From contig NZ_BMYO01000003.1 in assembly GCF_014652315.1 (NCBI RefSeq), positions 248,412-312,411 on the forward strand: DNA of 64,000 nucleotides, given 5' to 3'. The translations under genes were made by a program, and so were the position numbers. A model generated the notes under the pieces. It was not told the DNA's origin. It was given only the letters and a program-made list of their open reading frames with translations, and made no database searches. This DNA comes from Jeongeupia chitinilytica. GTDB lineage: Bacteria; Pseudomonadota; Gammaproteobacteria; Burkholderiales; Chitinibacteraceae. Shown in pieces: positions 54,948-62,393 of the stretch; within the stretch, counting starts at the first letter, position 1; every line of letters starts with the position of its first letter.

Positions 54948-57575
54948 TTACTTCGCCTTGGCTTCTTCGCGCTCGTACGCCTCGACATACGGACGGCCGT
55001 AGTAGCTGTCGAGCAGCAGCTGCTTCAACTCCGAGATCAGCGGGTAGCGCGGGTTGGCACCGGTACACTGGTCATCGAATGCTTCTTCGGCTACTTCGTC
55101 GAGCTTGGCGAGGAACTCCTTCTCCGGCACGCCGGCCGCCTGGATCGACATCGGAATGTCGAGGCAAGCCTTCATCTCGTCCACCCAGGCGATGAGCGAC
55201 TCGACCTTCTGGTCGTCGTTCTTGCCCGGCAGACCGAGGTATTCGGCGATGTCGGCGTAGCGGCACTTGCCGATCGGACGGTCGTACTGGCTGAACGCGG
55301 TCTGTTTGGTCGGAATGTCGGCCGAGTTGTAACGGATGACGTTCGAGATCAGCAGGGCGTTGGCCAGGCCGTGCGCCAGATGGAACTCGGCACCGATCTT
55401 GTGCGCCATCGAGTGGCAGACGCCGAGGAATGCGTTGGCAAACGACATGCCGGCAATCGTGGCGGCGTTATGCACCTGTTCACGGGCCTTCGGATCCTTG
55501 GCGCCGTTGGCGTACGAGGAGGGCAGGTAGTCCTTCAGCAGCTTCAGCGCCTGCAGGGCCTGCGGGTCCGAGTACTCGGTCGCCATCACCGAGGCATAGG
55601 CTTCCAGTGCGTGCGTCACCGCGTCGATGCCACCGTAGGCGGTCAGGCTCTTCGGCATGTCCATGACCAGGTTGGCGTCGATGATTGCCATGTTCGGCGT
55701 GAGCTCGTAGTCGGCGATCGGGTACTTCACACCGGTCTTCTCGTCGGTCACCACGGCAAACGGCGTCACTTCCGAACCGGTACCCGAGGTGGTCGGGATC
55801 GCAATCAGCTCGGCCTTCACGCCCATCTTCGGGAACTTGTAGATGCGCTTGCGGATGTCCATGAAGCGCAGGGCCAGTTCTTCGAAGTGGACGTCCGGGT
55901 GCTCGTACATCACCCACATGATCTTGGCCGCATCCATCGGGCTACCGCCGCCCAGTGCGATGATCACGTCCGGCTTGAAGGTGTTCAGCAGCGCTACGCC
56001 TGCACGGACCACTTCCAGCGTCGGATCGGCCGGCACGTCGTAGAACACTTCGACTTCGAGGCCCATCTGCTTGAGGATGCGGATGGTTTCGTCGCAGAAA
56101 CCGTTGTTGAACAGGTAGTGGCCGGTGACGATGGCGGCGCGCTTCTTGTTGCTCAGTTCCTCGAGTGCGATCGGCAGGCAACCGCGGCGGAAATAGATGC
56201 TCTTCGGCAGTTTGTGCCACAACATGTTTTCGGCCCTCTTCGCGACGGTTTTCTTGTTGATCAGGTGCTTCGGACCAACGTTCTCGGAGATCGAGTTGCC
56301 GCCCCAGGAACCGCAACCCAGCGTCAGCGACGGCGCCAGCTTGAAGTTGTACAGGTCGCCGATACCGCCTTGCGACGACGGCGTATTGATGAGGATCCGT
56401 GCGGTCTTCATCTTGTCGCCGAAGTAGTTGATACGCTCGCCCTGCAGATCCTGATCGGTATACAGCGAGGAGGTGTGGCCGATGCCGCCCAGCGCGACCA
56501 GCGCCTCGGCCTTGGTCACTGCATCGTAGAAGTCCTTGGCGCGGTACATGCCCAGCACCGGGCTCAGTTTTTCGTGCGCGAAGGCTTCTTCTTCACCGAC
56601 CGACGTCACTTCACCGATCAGTACCTTGGTGTACGGCGGCACCTTGACGCCGGCCATCTCGGCGATCTTGATTGCGGACTGGCCGACAATGTTGGCATTC
56701 AGGCCGCCATTGATCAGGATGACTTTGCGGACTGCTTCGGCGTCCTTTTTGCTAAGGATGTGGCCACCGTTCTTCGAGAAGCGCTCCTTGGCAGCTTCAT
56801 AGACTTCGTCGACGATGATCACGGCCTGTTCGGACGCGCAGACCACGCCGTTGTCGAAGGTCTTCGACATCAGGATCGACGCCACCATGCGCTTGATGTC
56901 GGCGGTTTCGTCAACGACGACCGGGGTGTTGCCGGCACCGACGCCGATCGCCGGCTTGCCGGACGAATAGGCGGCCTTGACCATGCCCGGACCACCGGTC
57001 GCGAGGATCAGGTTCACATCCGGGTGCTTCATCAGGTGATTCGACAGCTCGACGCTCGGTGCATCGATCCAGCCGATGATGTCGCGGGGCGCACCGGCAG
57101 CAACAGCGGCCTCGAGCACCAGACGCGCAGCGGCGTTGGTCGAATCCTTGGCGCGCGGGTGCGGGCTGAAGATGATGCCGTTGCGGGTCTTCAGCGAAAT
57201 CAGCGCCTTGAAGATCGCGGTCGACGTCGGGTTGGTCGTCGGGACGATGCCACAGATGATGCCGATCGGCTCGGCGATGGTGATCGTGCCGAACGCATCG
57301 TCGGTCGACAGTATCCCGCAGGTCTTTTCGTCCTTGTAGGCGTTGTAGATGTATTCCGATGCGAAGTGGTTCTTGATGACCTTGTCTTCAAGCACGCCCA
57401 TGCCGGTTTCGGAAACCGCTTGCTTGGCCAGCGGAATGCGCGCATCGGCAGCAGCCAGCGCCGCACAGCGGAAGATGTTGTCGACTTGCTCCTGGGTATA
57501 GGTTGCAAACAGTTGCTGCGCTTTTTTGACACGGGCAACCAGTGCGTCGAGTTCTTGCACCGAGGTAACGGCCAT
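54948..57575 (-). CDS. adhE: Bifunctional acetaldehyde-CoA/alcohol dehydrogenase AdhE
   Basis: Encodes 875 residues. AdhE reduces acetyl-CoA to acetaldehyde and then ethanol, using two NADH, in fermentation. The N-terminal aldehyde dehydrogenase domain (1-440) has the nucleophile Cys in FDNGVVCASEQAVI, and the NAD site with GGPGMVKAAYSSG. The C-terminal iron-dependent alcohol dehydrogenase domain has IALGGGSPMDAAKIMWV, TTSGTGSEVTPFAV and the iron histidines in GVCHSMAHKIGAEFHLAHG. AAGGAG lies 8 bases before the ATG. An FNR-box promoter and the dif site lie upstream. Confidence 0.97.
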   Translation of the reverse strand: MAVTSVQELDALVARVKKAQQLFATYTQEQVDNIFRCAALAAADARIPLAKQAVSETGMGVLEDKVIKNHFASEYIYNAYKDEKTCGILSTDDAFGTITIAEPIGIICGIVPTTNPTSTAIFKALISLKTRNGIIFSPHPRAKDSTNAAARLVLEAAVAAGAPRDIIGWIDAPSVELSNHLMKHPDVNLILATGGPGMVKAAYSSGKPAIGVGAGNTPVVVDETADIKRMVASILMSKTFDNGVVCASEQAVIIVDEVYEAAKERFSKNGGHILSKKDAEAVRKVILINGGLNANIVGQSAIKIAEMAGVKVPPYTKVLIGEVTSVGEEEAFAHEKLSPVLGMYRAKDFYDAVTKAEALVALGGIGHTSSLYTDQDLQGERINYFGDKMKTARILINTPSSQGGIGDLYNFKLAPSLTLGCGSWGGNSISENVGPKHLINKKTVAKRAENMLWHKLPKSIYFRRGCLPIALEELSNKKRAAIVTGHYLFNNGFCDETIRILKQMGLEVEVFYDVPADPTLEVVRAGVALLNTFKPDVIIALGGGSPMDAAKIMWVMYEHPDVHFEELALRFMDIRKRIYKFPKMGVKAELIAIPTTSGTGSEVTPFAVVTDEKTGVKYPIADYELTPNMAIIDANLVMDMPKSLTAYGGIDAVTHALEAYASVMATEYSDPQALQALKLLKDYLPSSYANGAKDPKAREQVHNAATIAGMSFANAFLGVCHSMAHKIGAEFHLAHGLANALLISNVIRYNSADIPTKQTAFSQYDRPIGKCRYADIAEYLGLPGKNDDQKVESLIAWVDEMKACLDIPMSIQAAGVPEKEFLAKLDEVAEEAFDDQCTGANPRYPLISELKQLLLDSYYGRPYVEAYEREEAKAK

Positions 57576-57660
57576 GGTGTATCTCCTTGGTTTTCACGGA
57601 CTTGCTTGGCTGATGCGATACGGAAGGGACAACCAACCGGACCCAAATCATTTCGTAGTC

Positions 57661-57701
57661 ATATTAATCCCTGAGCGCCACGATAGTTTGATCTGGATCA
57701 A
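57661..57701 (-). promoter_or_regulatory. FNR/ANR-dependent promoter of adhE
   Basis: A perfect FNR box TTGATCTGGATCAA (57688-57701) is followed on the minus strand by TAATAT (57661-57666) as -10. The box centre lies about 40-41 bases before the predicted start site, class II spacing. The leader to the adhE ATG is about 80 bases. Confidence 0.8.
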
Positions 57702-57724
57702 GTCGCAATCTGCAATTAGTTACA

Positions 57725-57752
57725 GAGTCGTATAATGTATATTATGTCAAGT
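57725..57752 (+). other. dif-like XerCD site, prophage attachment site
   Basis: The XerC arm GAGTCGTATAA (57725-57735), the centre TGTATA (57736-57741) and the XerD arm TTATGTCAAGT (57742-57752) match E. coli dif closely: the centre is identical and the inner arms nearly so. It lies exactly between the adhE promoter and the filamentous prophage. It is therefore the chromosomal dif or, after integration, its left hybrid copy. Confidence 0.88.
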
Positions 57753-57847
57753 TACATCCTAATCCTGATCGGACTGACCCGATTTCGAGCCCATCAAGCC
57801 CACCCCGTTTTCAGCCCTCTTTAGCCGCACTTTCTTGTGCCGAAATA

Positions 57848-57876
57848 ACAACAGCCGCCCGATGGGCGGCTGTTGT
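57848..57876. repeat. Perfect 13-bp stem-loop in the prophage intergenic region
   Basis: ACAACAGCCGCCC pairs with GGGCGGCTGTTGT across a 3-base loop, 19 bases before the regulator start. There is no clear T-run on either side. It could be a ssDNA packaging signal, a replication-origin hairpin, or a terminator for leftward transcripts. Confidence 0.75.
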
Positions 57877-57895
57877 ACTTCTAGGGAGAAAAACA

Positions 57896-58363
57896 ATGAA
57901 AATGAACGTACCGACCGCTCAATACAAAGTCTCAACGCAGGATCTCATCTTCGCCATCACCAGTTTGCCGCCGTCTACGGTCGCCGATGTATGCGGCGTC
58001 GGCATCGATCAGGTGCAACGGTGGAAAGTCGGTGCCGATCCGCTGCCGTTCGCCGTCTACCAGCTGTTGCGGTTTTTCGGCATGCGAACGGTCCCCAGTG
58101 GATTCGGCGCGTGGTCTGGCTGGCGATTCACCGAGGACACGATCATCCCGCCCGGTGGCGGCCGACGAGATGGCGCGCGGATACAGGACGTGATGTTTAT
58201 CCGGCACTGGTACATCGATCGGCAGCTTCTCGAGAGGCAATCGAACCTGATCGACGATCTGACGCGGCAGCTCGACTTCTACAAGCGTCAGTGCACGCTG
58301 GAAGCCCGTTACGGGCTGATGCTCGCCACGCTATTCGGCAATGGCGGCCATCTGGCAACTTAG
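57896..58363 (+). CDS. Phage regulator-like protein, DUF3653-type
   Basis: Encodes 155 residues with AGGGAG 7 bases before the ATG. The N-terminal part (TVADVCGVGIDQVQRWKVGA) reads like a helix-turn-helix. The middle (GAWSGWRFTEDTIIPPGG) recalls the DUF3653 phage family, and the C-terminus is a probable coiled coil (RQLLERQSNLIDDLTRQLDF). It is the only rightward phage gene, beside the attachment site, the usual position of a lysogeny regulator. That role is inference from place and fold. Its stop overlaps the convergent DUF2726 gene by four bases. Confidence 0.6.
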   Translation: MKMNVPTAQYKVSTQDLIFAITSLPPSTVADVCGVGIDQVQRWKVGADPLPFAVYQLLRFFGMRTVPSGFGAWSGWRFTEDTIIPPGGGRRDGARIQDVMFIRHWYIDRQLLERQSNLIDDLTRQLDFYKRQCTLEARYGLMLATLFGNGGHLAT

Positions 58364-58878
58364 TTTGATAGCTCAGCCTGCGGCTTCGCCTCCTGCGGCC
58401 GCGGGATCAGCAACGCTTGCCGTAGCTGGTCGACCGACGGGTTTTGCCGGAATCTCAGGGTTTTGATGCCGGCCTCGCCCAGAAAGGCGTCGCGCTCGGC
58501 GTCCTTGTCCAGCTTGCTGTTGTGGGTCGAGTCGTCCAGCTCGATGACGGCCAGTACACTGAAATCCTTCTTGCAGACCACGAAGTCGGCCGACTTCTGG
58601 CTGATTCGCTTGAACTTGGCGTAGTTCTCCTTTTGGCTTCCGCCCTTGGCAACGACCAGCTGCGAAAAAGATACCTGAGCCAGAACGATGTGATCGGGAG
58701 AAAGCGCTTCGACCAAGCGGAAGTAAACCGGCTGTTCACGCTCGGTTAGCACGGGCTTCCGCTGGAAGCGCGACGAACCGGTAGAGGCTCCCTTCCCTGC
58801 CCCGTTTTTCTTCATCACCGTGCCAAGGACGGCAGCAACCACGACCATCAGGACAGCAAAAGCCAATGCGCCAAGCAT
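58360..58878 (-). CDS. Membrane-anchored DUF2726 protein
   Basis: Encodes about 172 residues with AAGGAGG 5 bases before the ATG, an unusually strong ribosome site. An N-terminal transmembrane segment (residues 1-22) is followed by a basic linker and a DUF2726 domain. Family residues are visible: D98 (ADFVVCKK), E113/D115/D116 (VIELDDSTH) and a late GIKTLRFRQ. DUF2726 is related in pattern to restriction-endonuclease-like folds, so a nuclease role is possible but unproven. It is the last leftward gene of the prophage, outside the structural block, and may be cargo. Confidence 0.7.
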   Translation of the reverse strand: MLGALAFAVLMVVVAAVLGTVMKKNGAGKGASTGSSRFQRKPVLTEREQPVYFRLVEALSPDHIVLAQVSFSQLVVAKGGSQKENYAKFKRISQKSADFVVCKKDFSVLAVIELDDSTHNSKLDKDAERDAFLGEAGIKTLRFRQNPSVDQLRQALLIPRPQEAKPQAELSN

Positions 58879-58955
58879 AATCACCTCCTTTTCAAAGGTG
58901 GAAAGCTTGGCACAACGGGCGAGGAAGCTGCAAAAGGTTGTGCGTGAGGGGTGAA

Positions 58956-59043
58956 CCGCGCGACCGCGCGGCCGGGACGCCCCGGCCCCTCATGGCACCG
59001 TAGCGGACTGCTACGGCCTTGGGTCTGCAGTTAACGACTGCAG
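58956..59043. repeat. Cluster of four consecutive hairpins in the prophage
   Basis: Stems are CCGCGCG/CGCGCGG (58956-58971), GGCCGGG/CCCGGCC (58970-58987), CCGTAGC/GCTACGG (58998-59016) and CTGCAGT/ACTGCAG (59025-59043). The gap 58879-59030 has no gene. Clustered hairpins like these mark the intergenic region of filamentous phages, which holds the packaging signal and the two strand origins. The assignment is by analogy. Confidence 0.65.
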
Positions 59044-59171
59044 GCGTCCCACGATGGCGCGCTGTAGCCGCATGACCACCATGCCCAAAAGTCTGCGCGG
59101 CGATCCTGCTCGGATTTGTCCAGGTGCGCACAACCGGTCAGCATCAGCGCGATCAGCGCGGCGCGGATCAT
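59031..59171 (-). CDS. Small phage lipoprotein, 46 residues
   Basis: The ATG at 59171 overlaps the Zot stop as ATGA. A short signal peptide ends in a lipobox LTGC (Cys14). The mature part is only 33 residues, with a charged stretch (KSEQDRRADF) and then WAWWSCGY and SWDACSR, so two cysteines may form a disulfide. It should sit in a membrane, facing the periplasm. I know no named family. Candidate roles are superinfection exclusion or help with virion export. Confidence 0.65.
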   Translation of the reverse strand: MIRAALIALMLTGCAHLDKSEQDRRADFWAWWSCGYSAPSWDACSR

Positions 59172-60232
59172 GCCGACACCTTCAAGGTCGTGACTTTGGT
59201 CTCGACCGGCGCGGGTGGCTGACTGGAGACCTGCACCGGGGTCGTCGTAGTGTTCTGCATCGGCTGCTGCCCGGGTTTCCACGGCAGGTAGATCCCGTTG
59301 CGGACGATATTCTCGCACATGTCCTTGTCCATCTGGACCGGCGTGCCTTGATCGGTGTAGCACTTGCAGCCCTTGGCGCTCGATACGCACGCCTGCGGCG
59401 CGGGGACACTTTGCGGTTTGGTCAGGTCGTCGTATTCAGGCGCGGTATGCGGCAGGCCGGCGATACGCGGCTGCTGGTCCTGTACCCACTGCTCGAGCGT
59501 GCGGTGCTCGTTCCTTCGGTCGTCGCGGGATGCGCTCGATATCGCCTTGCCGTGCGACTGCGGCGCTGAGGCTTCGGCTGTCGGCGTTGAGCCCGGCGCA
59601 AACTTGTGGTCGAAATTGGCGAACCACCGGTAGGCCATGAAGCCGAGCACGGCCAATGCGATCGGCAGCAGGCAGAACAGCCAGAACTTCATCGGAATCC
59701 GCGCTTTGTACGTATCGAGCTCGGTCGATTTGTACTTGCCGAACAGCACCTTCGGATAACTCCAGTCGTGCCGCACCGAATCCTTGGTGGACTTGTCGCA
59801 GTTATCGCGGCACTTGTTCCACTCGTGCACGACAGCGCGGCGCATGTTGAACGTACGGTTGACGTGGAAATGCCGGCCGACGAGTCGTCGAACGTTGCCA
59901 TCAATCAGTAGCGGGTGCTGCGTAGTAATCCAGAGGTCGACGCCCATGTGCCGGTGCGTTTCCAGCTCGGACACGCACTTGGGGACGGCCGAGCCGTTGG
60001 CGCGGGGCCGGAACAGCCGCTGGCATTCGTCAATGACGATGATTGCGCCCTTGGGGCAGTTGAACCACTCGGCTTCGTTGTCGAGCTTTGTCCAGGGCAG
60101 ATACACCTCGTCAAGGATTTCGAGTCCGGCATAGAACACGGGGCGGTTCTCTTTCTCGGCTTGGGCCTTGACCTCTTGGACCATCCGCAGCGTTTTGCCT
60201 GCGCCGGGCAGGCCTGTTGTCATGATGATCAT
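59168..60232 (-). CDS. zot: Zot/pI-type phage assembly ATPase
   Basis: Encodes about 354 residues. An N-terminal P-loop domain has Walker A GLPGAGKT (residues 7-14), Walker B AIIVIDE (63-69) and the Zot signature TQHPLLIDGNVRRLV. One transmembrane segment (about 181-204) and a periplasmic tail rich in Pro/Thr/Gln with four cysteines follow. pI/Zot proteins drive filament assembly and export at the inner membrane. The ATG at 60232 overlaps the upstream stop as ATGA. The family name comes from Vibrio zonula occludens toxin; no toxin activity is implied here. Confidence 0.93.
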   Translation of the reverse strand: MIIMTTGLPGAGKTLRMVQEVKAQAEKENRPVFYAGLEILDEVYLPWTKLDNEAEWFNCPKGAIIVIDECQRLFRPRANGSAVPKCVSELETHRHMGVDLWITTQHPLLIDGNVRRLVGRHFHVNRTFNMRRAVVHEWNKCRDNCDKSTKDSVRHDWSYPKVLFGKYKSTELDTYKARIPMKFWLFCLLPIALAVLGFMAYRWFANFDHKFAPGSTPTAEASAPQSHGKAISSASRDDRRNEHRTLEQWVQDQQPRIAGLPHTAPEYDDLTKPQSVPAPQACVSSAKGCKCYTDQGTPVQMDKDMCENIVRNGIYLPWKPGQQPMQNTTTTPVQVSSQPPAPVETKVTTLKVSA

Positions 60233-60528
60233 TTGGTCACCAGCTTCTTGATGGAGCCGGACTGCAGGCCACTGATGAGTAGGCGCGCCGAGCAAGCCGA
60301 GAACAGCATCGAGACGCAGATATCGACCTTCATCGCCCCCATGATCGCCGCGACGTCACTGGGCACGGACTGCAGATAGTTGGTTGACTGCGCCAGTGCC
60401 CAGTCGAGCATGGCCGAGAAGCCGGTATAGGTGGCGAAGCCGAAGCCAAGGCCGATCAGGACACGACCGGCAAGGCTTGCGGCGACTTCAATCAACGCGC
60501 CAATCAGCGCGGCAATAATCATTGGCAT
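60229..60528 (-). CDS. DUF2523 phage minor coat protein (pVI-like)
   Basis: Encodes 99 residues with hydrophobic segments at both ends (MIIAALIGALIEVAASLAGRV, broken by charged residues, and KVDICVSMLFSACSARLLI). The DUF2523 pattern and the position directly before Zot fit a pVI-like minor coat protein that caps the virion near the adsorption protein. It starts 4 bases after the TspB-like gene. Confidence 0.82.
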   Translation of the reverse strand: MPMIIAALIGALIEVAASLAGRVLIGLGFGFATYTGFSAMLDWALAQSTNYLQSVPSDVAAIMGAMKVDICVSMLFSACSARLLISGLQSGSIKKLVTK

Positions 60529-60532
60529 GGGG

Positions 60533-61900
60533 TTACCTCACAACGATGAAGACGCAAGCGATGAACGTAATGGCAACGAGGATGTTGCCGAGGACCTGCA
60601 GCCACGAGCACATGCCCGAGAGCGGCATCGTTACCGAGTGCCCCATCAGGCTGAATGACTTGTCGGACGGACAGCCGCCGGACAGGAATCGGTCCTGCTT
60701 GAATGCCCGTGACAAGTCGCGGTCACCGATATTGAGTGAGTCGCGCACTTCCTGATCCGATTTGCCGACTGCATCGTTGCCTTTCTTGGACCAGTCGTTT
60801 TCCTTGGTCATTGCGCAATAGGATTGCCAATTGACCTTGGCAATTTCACAACCAACAACATCATCGGACTCACATTTAAACGAATCACAACCACCGGAAA
60901 CGTTACTTTTTTCCTTTGTCTTGCAAATCGGAGAGGTTGGATTGAGCTTGCAATACTGATCAACTCGGTCCGTCGTAGTCTGAGTAGTCGTACCAGTCGG
61001 GCCTGTCGTATTAGTCGTCTGAGTTACCGTGCCATCAGGATTGGCAGTGGTTGTAGTTGTCGTAGTTTCAGAAGTTGTAGTGCCATCCGGTCGTGTTGTC
61101 GTATTCGTACCAGTGGTCTGAGTTTGAGTGCCGGTCGAGTTAGGAACACATTGAGTTGCTCCATTCATTGTCACGCTACCCATTGCCTTTTCAGCGCACG
61201 ATGACTCTGTTTCACTGCCGGGGCTAGCACTATCACCAGTTTGATTACCCGCCTCGCCAGTAAAGGTCGCAACTACGCCTTTGGCGAAATAGCATTTTTT
61301 TACACCATCAACAGGGGCGCAATAGTAATCAGACGACGACAGAGAAACCTTGCATCCCTCAAAACTACACGCCATCGCACCTTTACCAACGCAGGACCCA
61401 GTGTAACCACCAGCAGCAATTGTTTGGCCCGCTTTTGACGCGCACGGGTTCTGACAAACGCCGTTGATAAGCTGCTCTCCCGCTGGGCATTTCTGCTGGC
61501 ACTTACCCCCAACCAGTTCTTGCCCAGACGGACAGCCGCAATTGCCGGTAACCGGGTCCTGCGTTTGTCCGGACGGGCACGTATTAGTGCAAGCGGCATT
61601 GGGCAACACCAGATTATCGGGAGCACATTGTTTTCTAACGCTACCCACGTTTGCACCGGATAAATCAAGGCACAGCCCCGCGCCCATTGAAACGGAGTAC
61701 GAACTGGAACGCTTGGCCTTGCATGCCTGCAATGGGTCTGAATTGCAATACGGGTAGTTGGCCGAAGTTGGAGTGCCACTGCCCGCGCAGTAATAATCGG
61801 CATATGCCAACCCGGAGGCCCATGACGTGGCAATCAGGAAAAAATAAGCCAGCACGCTCCGCAAATTGAGACGATGTAGAACCAGCCATCCATTTTTCAT
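60533..61900 (-). CDS. TspB-like phage adsorption (pIII-like) protein
   Basis: Encodes about 455 residues. A signal peptide ends near AYA-DYY (residue 34). A cysteine-rich N-terminal part includes three CP(S/A)G units spaced exactly 15 residues apart (Cys108, 123, 138). A Thr-rich stalk spans about 255-311. A neisserial TspB-like domain follows (CDSFKCESD..., Cys362), and a C-terminal membrane anchor (435-454). The layout and place match the pIII attachment protein at the phage tip. The start ATG at 61900 has GGAG nearby. The stalk region is richer in A/T than the rest, suggesting a different history. Confidence 0.82.
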   Translation of the reverse strand: MKNGWLVLHRLNLRSVLAYFFLIATSWASGLAYADYYCAGSGTPTSANYPYCNSDPLQACKAKRSSSYSVSMGAGLCLDLSGANVGSVRKQCAPDNLVLPNAACTNTCPSGQTQDPVTGNCGCPSGQELVGGKCQQKCPAGEQLINGVCQNPCASKAGQTIAAGGYTGSCVGKGAMACSFEGCKVSLSSSDYYCAPVDGVKKCYFAKGVVATFTGEAGNQTGDSASPGSETESSCAEKAMGSVTMNGATQCVPNSTGTQTQTTGTNTTTRPDGTTTSETTTTTTTANPDGTVTQTTNTTGPTGTTTQTTTDRVDQYCKLNPTSPICKTKEKSNVSGGCDSFKCESDDVVGCEIAKVNWQSYCAMTKENDWSKKGNDAVGKSDQEVRDSLNIGDRDLSRAFKQDRFLSGGCPSDKSFSLMGHSVTMPLSGMCSWLQVLGNILVAITFIACVFIVVR

Positions 61901-61918
61901 TTCTCCAATCTCCGGAAA

Positions 61919-61945
61919 ATAAAAAAGGGCGAGTTGCCCCGCCCT
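61919..61945 (-). terminator. Terminator after the major coat gene
   Basis: On the minus strand GGGCG / CGCCC with an 8-base loop is followed by TTTTTTATTTT, between the major coat gene and the adsorption gene. Filamentous phages typically place a terminator here to make excess coat transcript. Confidence 0.82.
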
Positions 61946-61964
61946 GCAATCGGCTTTTGACCGA

Positions 61965-62174
61965 TTAGCGGCCCATGGCACTGGCGATCCACGGCCAGAC
62001 CTTGATACCGATCTTGACGCCGAGGTAGGCCGCACCGACCACGCCGATTGCCGCAACGGCTTCGGTCATCCCGGTCGTTACCGACGTGGTATCGATTGCA
62101 GCTTGTGCACCGGCAGCGGACAGAGCAGCAACGCCAGCACCGGCGCGCACGAAGAAACGTTTGGTTTTATTCAT
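61965..62174 (-). CDS. Phage major coat protein (pVIII-like)
   Basis: Encodes 69 residues. A signal peptide (residues 1-25, ending AQA) precedes a mature 44-residue protein. The mature part has a short polar N-terminus (AIDTTSVTTGMTEAVAA), one hydrophobic helix (IGVVGAAYLGVKIGI) and a C-terminus with two lysines (KVWPW, then a basic end). This is the size and layout of the main virion protein. The start overlaps the upstream gene by 8 bases, and a terminator follows. Confidence 0.88.
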   Translation of the reverse strand: MNKTKRFFVRAGAGVAALSAAGAQAAIDTTSVTTGMTEAVAAIGVVGAAYLGVKIGIKVWPWIASAMGR

Positions 62175-62385
62175 CTGAATCACCTCTATGGTTGAATAGT
62201 TGAGCGAGGGCACGAATTACGGCTCCGGCACCCCAACAGGTGACGATTGCCATTGCTACCAGCTTGCCCTCATCGCTGGTCATTTCAAAAAATCCGGGCG
62301 ACGAAATTGCCAATTGGCAAGGGCCTGATGCGGCCATTGCACGGACAATTCCGTCGGCGGCAATTTCGACGCATTGCGTGACCAT
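62167..62385 (-). CDS. Small phage membrane protein, possible minor coat protein
   Basis: Encodes 72 residues. There is a soluble N-terminal part with two cysteines, then one transmembrane segment (KLVAMAIVTCWGAGAVIRALA) and an acidic tail. Position just upstream of the major coat gene suggests a pVII/pIX-like end protein, or a phage-specific protein. The ATG at 62385 has AGGA upstream; a longer in-frame start at 62418 is possible. I recognise no family. Confidence 0.6.
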   Translation of the reverse strand: MVTQCVEIAADGIVRAMAASGPCQLAISSPGFFEMTSDEGKLVAMAIVTCWGAGAVIRALAQLFNHRGDSDE

Positions 62386-62393
62386 CTGTCGTC

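Noticed and set aside
59168..60232. Reading Zot as an enterotoxin
   Set aside because: The ATPase and membrane layout are those of the phage assembly protein. Nothing in the periplasmic tail supports toxin activity.
60950..61140. Repetitive-looking DNA that might be taken for a CRISPR array
   Set aside because: It codes for the Thr-rich stalk of the adsorption protein. Units are short and irregular, and there are no equal spacers.
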